This document shows, in pieces, positions 54,986 through 64,000 of a stretch of DNA of 64,000 nt (position 1 is the stretch's first letter; every line of letters starts with the position of its first letter). Below the pieces are notes generated by a model that ran no database searches, was not told where the DNA came from, and saw only the letters and a list, made by a program, of their open reading frames with translations. Source of the DNA: Poecilobothrus nobilitatus (lineage: Eukaryota > Arthropoda > Insecta > Diptera > Dolichopodidae); NCBI GenBank assembly GCA_947095535.1, contig OX352772.1:185646035-185710034 (forward strand), read 5' to 3'. Both the position numbers and the translations under genes were made by a program.

Positions 54986-55515
54986 ATTATTTTGCTAACA
55001 GTGACTAAAGCCGTCACAACAGTTACAACATGTAGTAGTAGTATATATATTACTACATGAGGTAATTATTAAAGGCAACCCCCCACTGTCACTGTAGTGG
55101 CTGTTATTATTGATATTAATATTCTTATTAATATTCTTATTAATATTATTATTATTTTACTACAGAGTCAGTGCCATCAGTGGATTAAAACGTGCAGCAG
55201 TATATAACACCTTACTTGCATGTTATAACCAAATATAGCCCCACTGTAGTAGCTATTATTATTATTACTATTATTATTATTATAATTATTGTTATATTAT
55301 TATTGTACTATTTATTATACTATTTAATTATTGTACTATTATTATTATTATTAATTATTATTATTATTATTACTATTATTATTTTACCACAGAGTCAGCG
55401 CCATCAGTGGATTACAACGTGCGGCAGTATATAACACCTTACTTGCATGATATAACCAAAGATGGCTCTACTGTAGCAGCTATTATTATTACTATTATTA
55501 TTATTATAGTTATTG

Positions 55516-57080
55516 CAGAGACTACATAGAGATGTACAAATTCATACAAAAATTTGTACTAATTTTTTTTCAAACGGGCCAGCTAAAACTGGCTAGTTTT
55601 AAAAATCTTAAAGCACAGAAATATTTAGTTTGTGTCATAGCTAAAATAATTTAGCGAAAACCAGAATCTTCTGTAAAATCTGGTGTAAAATGATCATTCA
55701 TATATTTTATGCATTTTCAAAATTTTTTTATCCTTGTGATTATTAAACTTTTTAAAGCAAAGCGATGACAAAATAACTTTTAAAATAGAAAAATAAGGCA
55801 AAAATGGGAAAATGTATTTGAGAAAATATATATTTAATATGTCGAGTAGAAACGTAAATTTTCAATATGATAAAGAAGACATTCTAAATATCACTTTACA
55901 AAAAATATGGAACATTTAGCTAAATATTTCATATAGAAAAAAATTAAATAAAAATAGATTATTTTATAATGTTGACTTTTCTAAAAACAACAAGAAAAAA
56001 CATTTCAAGGTTATCATTCATATGCATTCAGTATTTCACTACTACAAGCAGAATTTTTTGAATGTATCAAATGGTATATCGTATATTATATGGTATCAGA
56101 TGGGATGAATGTTATCTATTTTATGAAAATCATCTGATTTAACTGCATTATTTATTTAACTAAATTTAACTGATTTAATATACAGTATCCAGCAAAAGTA
56201 ATGGTAATTTAAAAAAATATATATAGAAAAGCAATAAAATAATATAGGCGTTCGAATTTTTTCTAATAATATTTTTAACTTTATAACTTCAGGGAAAAAC
56301 AAACAAACAAAGTAACAAAATTTTTTGTATTATGATTTTATTTTATTTTTTGATCTCATGACTCATATTGTTATATTGATAACAGTATACCTACATATAT
56401 ATGTGGGTATTTTTTGAAGATAATATAATATACCTATCAAATAAAAATAACTGAAATAAAAAATAATGCTTTAAAATTCTTCTAAACATTTTTTTAATTA
56501 AAAATTATACCAATTAGAAAAGTGGCATGACATTTGCTGGATACTGTACATATTCATAAAAATTATCAAATCATATCAAATTGGAACATAATTACATTTA
56601 CACAAAACAAAATATAAATATGTATTGATTTTTGAATCATATTGAAATACATATATAAAAAGTGCCGATAGTATTTATGTGTATTTCTATTTATATTTAA
56701 TTTTGATTCACACACAGTTTCACAATTTAATAAGCATGTAGGCAAGCTGGTTCAAGTAATATAAATGCATAATATGGCATAATGCATATATAATATAAAA
56801 ATTATATTAGATACTGATCAGATTATGTATATCATAATATGTCATTTGATATCATATGATCATATTCATATATGTATGTTACTTGTTACTTCTATCATCC
56901 ATACCATCATACGAAAGTTCATTTATGTACATATATGAAAAAAAAAAATATCCGAGACCAAAACTTGCTTTAAGAAACTTTAAAAAAAAAAGTTGAAAAA
57001 TGAGACTAAATTTCAAAATCGATATTGTAGCGACATCTAAACTTTTTTGTTGCCATTTGGACATCTCTATGTAGTCTCTG
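55516..57080. mobile_element. hAT-like non-autonomous element, 1.57 kb
   Basis: Ends CAGAGACTACATAGAGATGT and its inverse, flanked by GTTATTG at 55509-55515 and 57081-57087. No transposase coding. It has a CAG start with a 7-8 bp duplication, as in hAT elements. Confidence 0.78.
56183..56546. mobile_element. Tc1/mariner-type MITE nested in the hAT-like element
   Basis: TA at 56181-56182 and 56547-56548 flank CAGTATCCAGCAAAAGTAAT and the inverted CAGTATCCAGCAAATGTCAT. 364 bp, non-coding. Confidence 0.82.
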
Positions 57081-57389
57081 GTTATTGTTTTATTACTATT
57101 ACTATTATTATTATTATAATTATTATTACTAATATTATTATTATTATTATTACTATTATTATTATTACTATTATTATTATTGTTATTATTTTACTACATA
57201 GTCAGCGCTATCCGTGAATTACAACATGCATCAGTATATAACACCTTACTTGCATGATATAACCAAAGATGGCTCCACTGTAGCAGCTATTATTATTATT
57301 ATTAATATTATTATTAATGTTATTATTACTACTATTAATTATACGATATACATTATTACGATATAAAAGTACTACATATTTTTTATTTA

Positions 57390-57472
57390 TGACCTGACCG
57401 GTGTTTGAACCCAAGACACTTCGATTGAAAGGTTGGCGACTTAACAACTGCGCCATGAGTCAGATTAATATA
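57390..57472 (-). ncRNA. tRNA-like sequence
   Basis: On the minus strand: CTGACTCATGGCGCAGTTG (A-box-like), a CCTTTCAATCGAAGTG arm, the B-box GGGTTCAAACACC and the end CGGTCAGGTCA, whose last bases pair with the 5' TGAC. It resembles the 37606 sequence at the 3' end. Probably a tRNA-derived repeat. Confidence 0.55.
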
Positions 57473-58400
57473 AAAGAAGATTTTACTAATCTTTTTAATG
57501 ACTTAAAAAGTGAACTTCTCTTAGCAACATCAAATAAGGTGGGTGGCATTCGTGATGATATTATCTTTATATATGAAATTATCAAGCAGTACTACGCACA
57601 GATCGGATTCTGTACCAGAGAAAAAACTTATTGCAACTAAGAAACGCGATGTACCGCCTACTTCAATAAGGGAAATGAAATCTGGTTCTACTAATTTTTA
57701 TACTATCAAGGCAAACTCGAAACCAGAAAAAAAACTCAAAAAAGTTTTGCTACTTCCTACCTCAACAAGACATACAAAGTCCAGGTCTACTAGTGACAGT
57801 CATCTGCTTTATTTTTCAAAATTTCCAGCGAGATGAAATACAAAAAGTATTAGTAAGTTGTTAAATTATAAATTTAATTGTAGTAATACTCACGTTACAA
57901 ACATTACAGCTAAAATTTTTAAATATCAACTCAAATACAAATCTTTCAAAGTTATGGTACCTAAAGTTATGGTATCTAAAGTTAATATAATAATGAACAC
58001 AAAAAATTGGGGTACCTTAATTCAAAATTTTATCCAAAAAGGCACTCCCAATAGAAACTAAATTCACACCATCAAAACAGAAAAAGTCTCTTCTTTTAAA
58101 TCCTTTTGCTACTTCCTCTAATAAAGCAAAAAGCGCTCAGACATTATCAAACACACAACACAATAACACTGATTCTATTTTATCTAATGACAATTTTACT
58201 TCACGTAAATTACCTCGTTATGAAAAGCACTGTTTACTTCCCACATTCAATAAATTTACTAATTTCTCAAGTCAATCTCTCACATTACCAATTAATACAG
58301 ATAATGATGATAACGACAATATCGATGATAATTGTATTAATGTTGTTAATAGTATTAGTAATAATTACAGCAATAATAATGATAACAATAACGGTCGTAG
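57457..58400 (+). pseudogene. ORF1-like frame of unknown retroelement
   Basis: 57457-57640 reads NIKEDFTNLFNDLKSELLLA and a KVGGIRDDIIFIYEIIK helix. After a frame change it continues in 57600-57836 with two related segments, PPTSIREMKSGST and LPTSTRHTKSRST. From about 58022 another open frame runs LSKKALPIETKFTPSKQKK through a D/N-rich end. Helical N-terminus followed by a basic low-complexity region suggests an ORF1/gag-type protein, but I cannot name it. Confidence 0.35.
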
Positions 58401-58880
58401 AGTAGAAAACCATTTATATGTGCCTTGTAAACTAAATAGTTTTCACATTGTGTTTTTTAGAGTACGATTGAAACGTTCTACAATTGATGCTTTTAGTTTT
58501 GAATATGTATGATAATGGTTGATTTTATTTTTCCTCATTAAATTTTGAAATTTTTTGTTGAAAAATTCCGTATCTTGATCAGATTGTAAATTTTTTGGTT
58601 TTTTAGCAGTACGCTTAAAAATTGTTTTCATTGCAATTACATTGTTTTAATTATCAGCACTCTTATTTTTAACCGGTTCAGCATACGCAAATTTCGAAAA
58701 TGTATCTATAACTGTAAATAAATATTTATATCCCTTATTAAATTTTACATATGGAATCATTTCAACCAAATCAATTTGCCAAGTATCATTTAAATCCTTT
58801 TGAATAAATTTTCTTCGTGTAAATTTCCTCCTAGCACCTCTATAAATTTCTGATACAACTTCTAACCTCGACATTATTCT
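58400..58880 (-). pseudogene. INT: Polinton integrase, second copy, 3' truncated
   Basis: Direct repeat of 50090-50580. The minus strand reads MSRLEVVSEIYRGARRKFTR, QKDLNDTWQIDLVEMIPYVK, DTFSKFAYAEPVKNKSADN, then KNLQSDQDTEFFN and LKASIVERFNRTLKNTM. It preserves RGARRK and DTWQIDLVEMIP better than the first copy but has no C-terminal domain. Copies are about 8.3 kb apart and in the same orientation. Confidence 0.8.
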
Positions 58881-58889
58881 TGTATCATG

Positions 58890-59165
58890 TAATTAAATTT
58901 TGCAAAGTGATTCTATAATTTTCTATTGTATGAGATTCACATGTGTCTGGTCCAGAAGTAGAATTATCCTATGCCCATGGACAAAGGGCAAATTGAGTAC
59001 TATAAATTGCAGTGTACTTATTTACTCCAGAATAATTTTTAATGTGTTTATATAGATGTACTATTAGTTTCTTATGATCATCTAATAAGACGGAAGAATA
59101 AATATTTAAGAACTCCCTATATTTCCATAATTCAAATTGACTGTACTAAGAATATGTTTGCCGTT
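58890..59165 (-). pseudogene. Second copy of the Polinton-associated upstream frame
   Basis: Repeats 50590-50820. GVNKYTAIYSTQFALCPWA and PDTCESHTIENYRITLQNL are readable. The same TAG/TAA positions interrupt it as in copy 1 around CPWA, so the lesion predates the duplication. Confidence 0.45.
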
Positions 59166-59169
59166 TATA

Positions 59170-59958
59170 ATCATGTCTATTCCACTAAACGTTACTATCG
59201 GAATTCTCCGCTGTATGTCAAAAATTGGTATTCTGCTAAACGCCACGCGATGATGTGTCCGCAGTTTTGCTGAATACGTTTTTTGTGTATTCTTGTAAAC
59301 GCGATGTCAAGTTTTCCATACATTTCATAGAAATATTTCTCCGCAATAGTTGAGTCGCGGGAAAAATAATAAAATGTAAGTTAAACATAAAATTTAATAA
59401 AAACTTATATTTTTTTGTTGAAATACTTTTTTAAAAAAAAAATAGTTTTAAATTTTAATTTTAAAGGTCCAAAACAAATCAAGAGCAGTATAAATATTTA
59501 TTAAGTTTTATAAAAAAAACTTCCGGACATAGCAAAAGGCTTTACAAGACTTTTTTTTTTCTGTTGGTACAGAATTTGTGCGCACAACGGGTTCTACTTC
59601 AGATTTTATTTTGTCCAAAACATAGTTGAATGACTCCTTATTCAACCTAAAACTTTTCTGAAAACTACATAAAGTAGGTAAATGTTAGCCAAAAAAGATA
59701 AACAATTAAATTTTGTAGCTTACTCTTTATCCGATAATTCCATTAAATTTGAGGAATCTCTCAAAATTCTTCTTTTTTATATTGATTTTTGCAGTTTCAT
59801 TTTCTACAGCGAAAAAAAAACCAAAACTATCCATTTTTATTTGTTTAGCTCAGGCAATTCAGCGCGGAACAAATAAAATTTTCGCGTTTAGCTGAACATA
59901 ATTTTTCTCCGTAGCTGCTTGGCGTACACGTTCCGCCGTTTAGTAAAATAGATATGAT
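59170..59958. mobile_element. TA-flanked inverted-repeat element, 789 bp
   Basis: Ends ATCATGTCTATTCCACTAAA and the inverted ATCATATCTATTTTACTAAA, flanked by TA at 59168-59169 and 59959-59960. It interrupts the Polinton copy: flanking sequence resumes at 59960 as in 50840. GCTAAACGCC / GCTGAATACG / AGCTGAACAT motifs are iterated near both ends. No transposase recognised. Confidence 0.75.
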
Positions 59959-60002
59959 TATCTCTCAATTTTATTTTAAATTTAGTTTCTTATCAGACAC
60001 AG

Positions 60003-62130
60003 TTGTTAAAATTTATAAGGCTAATTACTATATTATATTTAGCTGTACTTTATAGATCACCGAAATATTTAAACTGTAATGATGAGTTTTTTAGACATTT
60101 TATTTTTTATGTAAATGAACTTAATGAATTTAATCAGAAAGTGGTAATAACTGGTGACTTTAATATTAACTGGTTAGTTAATAATAGTGTTAAAAATGAA
60201 ATAGCAGAAATCATATGTGACGGTGGTTTAAAACAAAATGTAGATGAATTTACTAGAATTTCTGAAAGCTCTAGGACTCTAATTGACTATGTTTTAGTGA
60301 ATGATCAATATAAAATTAGTGCTAAAGTTGATGATTGCTTAAAAATCAGTGATCATGAAACTATATTGATTGATGTTAATGTAAAATCAAACACAAAAAA
60401 AGAGCCAAATCCAAAATCTATGTGGAAATCAATAAAAAAACTTGTATTAAAGAAATCAAGAAGTGAAATAAAAAAAGTCATTTTTGATAATAAAATTTGT
60501 AAGAGTAATATTGAAATTTCTAATATATTTAATAATTACTTTATTAATAGTGTTGATTGGGTTAATAGATCTATAATATAATAGATCTATCCTCTATTTT
60601 CTTAATTGAAAATAGAAATGCTCAGTTTAAATTTAAGCAATGTACATTACATGATTAAAAATTAGTAGTAAAAACAATTAATAAAAAGAATGATATGAAT
60701 TTTTGTAATGTTCAAATGATTTGTGATAATATTGATCTTATTGGTGATAATCTTTTGTCAATTGTAAATGACTCGTTACGATCTGGAGGTTTTTCTGAAT
60801 GTTTGAAGCAATCAATCGTAGTGCCTGTTGAAAAAGTAAAAAACACAGTTCAATACAATGAGTTTGTATAAATATGTCTCCAATTTTAGCTAAAATAATT
60901 GAAAAAGTAGTGTGCAACCAACTAGAAAACTTCTTTGAAAAAAATGGTTTGATATCTAAAAATCAATCTGGATTTCGCAAAAACCACAGTTGTAAATCAT
61001 TATCAAACTTATCGTCTAAACGTTTTTCTTGATCTACAGCCTGCATTTGAAACATAAATTGCATAAATTGAATAAGTATGGTATTTTCTACACTGAACTA
61101 AGCTGGTTTGAGTCCTATTTTACTAATCGCACCCAAAGAACAAGAGTTGATAAAGCAGTGTCAGATACAATTAATGTTCCTTTTGGTGTACCACAGGGTA
61201 CAATATTAGGCGTATTGTTATTTTTAATTTACATAAATGACATTGAGAAAGTCGTAAGGTTAGGTAATTTAGCTTTATTTGCAGATGATGCTTTGATATA
61301 TACCGTAGGTAATTCAGTTGATGAATGTGTTGTAAAACTTAATGAAGATTTGGAAACATTTAATTATTGTCTTATAAGCAATAAATTAAAATTTAAGAAA
61401 ACTAAATGTATGATAGTTAATAGTAACTTAAATGGAGAAATTAAAATTGATGGAGTAGCAATACATGTAATGAATTGAATGAAATAAAATATTTAGGTGT
61501 AGTTATATATAATAAGTTAAATTTCAAGCCGCATTTAGATAATATATGTAAGAAAATTAGTAAAAAATTAGGATTCTTTTCAAAAATTAGAAAAAATTTA
61601 TCAGTAATAAGTACAATAAAAATATTTAATATAATGATAAGACCACATTTTGAATACTGTTCTTCAATACTTTACACGATGAATTCTGAAATGTGAAATA
61701 GATCACAAAGATTTCAAAATAAAGGCATGAGAATTATTTTAAAATTCAGTAGATACACTTCTAAGTCTTTTCTGTTAAGTACACTGAAGTGGTTGAGTGT
61801 AACTCAAAGAATTAAAATGAATGTTTTAATAACAGTATTTAAAATAAAAACAAAATGATGCCGCATTATTTAACAAATAAGCTAATTTATCTTGAAAATA
61901 GTTATAATTATTTTTTAAGGAATATTTTAGACTTCATGGTTGAATTTATTTAAAAAAAGCAAAACGCAAAATATGATTATGTATAACGGCTTAAAATTAT
62001 TCAATGAGTTACCATTAAATTTAAAATGTGAACAAAATTTTAAAATGTTTAAAAAAAATTTAAATGAATATATTAAAGTAACCTTTGTTTGCGAATTTAA
62101 TTTGGATTTTATGTAGTAATAAATATTTGG
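60003..62130 (+). pseudogene. CR1/Jockey-like LINE: endonuclease C-terminus and reverse transcriptase
   Basis: 60003-60581 is open: YLAVLYRSPKYLN, VVITGDFNINWL, TLIDYVLVND and ISDHETILIDV are the APE endonuclease C-terminal motifs. RT follows with frame changes: NDSLRSGGFSECLKQSIVVP, IIEKVVCNQLENFFEKNGLI, QSGFRKNHS. 61029-61478 is open with VPFGVPQGTILGVLLFLIYI and the active site FADD. 61475-61860 has the thumb (YLGVVIYNKLNFKPHLD, RPHFEYCSSI). The catalytic KAFD block is damaged. The 5' end abuts the Polinton repeat at 60003. Relatively young given its long frames. Confidence 0.82.
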
Positions 62131-62394
62131 TTTATATAAAAAAACAAATTTTTTATTAGTTAATAAATTAAATCATGAATTGATGTACTGAATAGTAAAA
62201 AATTACTAACTAAATAAATAAAATGATAATAATTCCATTTGGATGATTGGAAGTTTATTTTTTTGGCAACGCTTATTAAAAATGTAACTCCTAATCTAGG
62301 ATTTATTCGAAACCAGGTTTTGAAAGAAGTTTTTAATGAAGTTTTGACATACATCTATAATTCAACAAATCATGATGATGTAACATTTCAAACA

Positions 62395-63660
62395 ACTATC
62401 CTTCTAAAAATACTCTAGATAAGGACGTACTAAAGAAGTAAATAGAGATTTAAGAGTGTATGGATCATTGAATTCTTTAGGTCATCTTTTAATGAAACCT
62501 AACATAGAATTTGCTTTATTAATAATATTGTTATAATTGTTGATAAACGAAAGTTTATTATCAAAGAGAACGCCCATGTAACTGAACAATGAATGTTTAT
62601 CAATCAATGCACCTTTAAAGTGGTAATTTATTAAAATGGGGTGTAGATTGCGAATGTATGAAACTGAAGCACATTTACCAACATTTAAGCTTAAATTATT
62701 AAAAGTACACCAGTTCCAGAAGTCGTTTCAATCTCCTTGAAGAAGTAGAGAGTCCCTGATATAAGAAATGGTTCTGAAAATTTTCATATCATCAGCGTAT
62801 ATAATAATTTTACAATGCTTAATAATTGGCGTTACATCAACGACCGACATAATAAAGAGAAGAGGACCTAGATGGCTTCCATAAAACCAGAGTTAGAAAA
62901 GAAGAAATCGGAAATCGCATCCCTAAATTTAACTTTGTAGCTTCTATTAATTAGGTAAGATTCAAACCATTTTAAGAGAAAATGGGCAAATCTTAAATTG
63001 TTAAGTTTTAATAGAATAACACTATATGGGAGAATATCAAATGCCTTACTTAAATCGTATAAATGACATCTGTTTGAGCACCCATCTCCATAGTGTTTCA
63101 AAAACATGAAGTCGACTCTACTAATTTTGTAACTGTGGATCTACATTTTAGGAAACTGTGTTGGTTGGGAGAAATTAAGTTAACACAGATTCGACACAGT
63201 TAACATAATTCGTAGATATGGTCATACACCAAGAGTTAAAAGAATTTAGGAATATTTGTAAGCTTAGCAATAGGGCGATAATAGGTAATGTCGCTTTTGG
63301 AACTTTTTTTGTGGACGGGTTTAAAGAAAGATGATTTCCACAAATTAGGACAAACACCCAATTTTAGTGACCAATTGAATAAAATAGTCAATGGTAAGGT
63401 AAGAGAATTGGAACTTCGTCCACTAAGAGATTCAGATCAGAAAGGGGAATAGTAGAATGCGCATTCAAATAGTTATATTTTTCCTCATCTGCTAGGAGAA
63501 CATTAGGGGCATAAGAGCTTGAAAAGAAAGTTTTAAAGAAATCAACCATTAAGCGTAGATTATTCGAGGTTTTGCCATTAAAAGACAAATAATTTGCATA
63601 CTCATCTGATTTCCTTTTAGAGTTAACAAAATTTCAAAACATTTTAGGATTGTTGCAGAT
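62395..63660 (-). pseudogene. Second CR1/Jockey-like LINE, RT region, opposite strand
   Basis: From 63588 the minus strand encodes a pre-RT linker (SSYAPNVLLADEEKYNYLNA, LSDLNLLVDEV), then LYDLSKAFDILPYSVILLKL, WFESYLINRSYKVKF and KIIIYADDMKIFRTI near 62800, followed by LSLNVGKCA and a thumb piece (LVRPYLEYF) ending near 62400. YADD is intact, but several frame changes and a deletion between NSGF and RPLLFI remove the GVPQG block. It faces the plus-strand LINE tail-to-tail. Confidence 0.75.
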
Positions 63661-64000
63661 ATTTTAGGATTGTTAAATAATATAATTATTTAATAGGTTA
63701 ATTAGTAATTTAATTACAACAAATTTTTTTCCTTTTTTTTTTTCTTTCTTTTTTATGGTGTTTAATTTTAAATATAATTAAGTTTAATTTTAACTTGTTA
63801 GTTTATTTATTAATTTATGAATTTATTTAGGAATTTATTAGTATATATATTTAATTTTAATTGTCGTCAAACAACAGCAATAAACAACAAAACAAAATAA
63901 GTGCTTCAGAGTATTGTTCTCTTTTTAATGTTCAATTTAAATTTCGCACTCCAGTAAAACTATTGAGATTATGATATTATACAATTATGTAAAGCGTGTA
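63661..64000. other. AT-rich window end
   Basis: Low-complexity T- and A-rich sequence. Nothing recognisable. Confidence 0.5.

Larger units (their letters stand above)
55080..57300 (+). repeat. Dispersed-tandem units of about 105 bp joined by (ATT)n
   Basis: TTACTACAGAGTCAGTGCCA through CCCACTGTAGTAGCTATTAT occurs at about 55158-55260, 55382-55488 and 57190-57296, with a partial unit near 55083. Units are joined by long ATT/ATA microsatellites. The second and third units are separated by the element at 55516-57080. Confidence 0.8.

Noticed and set aside
55192..55434. An isoleucine-rich 80-codon protein with a membrane-like segment
   Set aside because: It is translation of an (ATT)n microsatellite.
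55080..57300. A CRISPR-like array
   Set aside because: Repeats are about 105 bp, few, separated by microsatellite rather than unique spacers, and the context is eukaryotic.

Overview
The window looks like intergenic, probably heterochromatic DNA from an insect, most likely a dipteran. It is strongly AT-rich. I see no intact single-copy host gene. Almost everything recognisable is a transposable element, and the elements are nested in one another. The mixture fits an insect: P-superfamily (THAP) elements, a gypsy-type errantivirus with an env gene, DD41D mariners, PIF/Harbinger, RTE- and Jockey/CR1-like LINEs, tRNA-headed SINEs and a Polinton/Maverick. The species cannot be fixed from this window.

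Layout. 1-1163: minus-strand remnants of a P-type transposase and an RTE 3' end. 1164-11237: a large palindrome whose arms (1164-3518 and 8509-11237) are near-identical in inverted orientation. Each arm carries a piece of a host-type inosine triphosphate pyrophosphatase (ITPA) gene with an intron, plus broken reverse transcriptase fragments. A 4.8 kb two-gene PIF/Harbinger transposon (3702-8508, TTA target duplication) sits at the palindrome centre, and its transposase is nearly intact. 11217-25515: a three-unit segmental amplification. Its units combine an internally deleted P-like element, an RTE retrotransposon, a short 8-bp-duplication inverted-repeat element (called M here) inside the RTE, and a LINE inside M. 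25516-31175: M, two kinds of MITE and a LINE with a PHD-type ORF1. 31365-37270: a second inverted pair carrying P-transposase fragments, with a DD41D mariner inserted in one arm and a SINE in the other. 38580-43000: minus-strand errantivirus (protease, RT/RNase H, integrase, env and one LTR). 43028-49191: MITEs, a SINE and a Jockey-like LINE. 49192-53950: a decayed Polinton (integrase, packaging ATPase, minor and major capsid proteins, adenain-type protease), its integrase split by a mariner. 54370-58400: repeats, a hAT-like element with a nested MITE, a tRNA-like sequence and an ORF1-like reading frame. 58400-60004: a second Polinton integrase copy with another inverted-repeat element in it. 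60003-63660: two LINEs in opposite orientation.

How the parts relate. Nesting gives a relative order. The mariners, the Harbinger, the M elements and the SINEs are young compared with their hosts: their target duplications are still readable, and for one mariner the empty site is present in the paired arm. The Polinton, RTE and P-derived pieces are older and carry frameshifts. The most unusual item is the ITPA fragment carried on both arms of the palindrome, which could in principle fold into hairpin RNA matching a host gene.

All functional statements are inferred from reading translations by eye. No alignment or database search was run.
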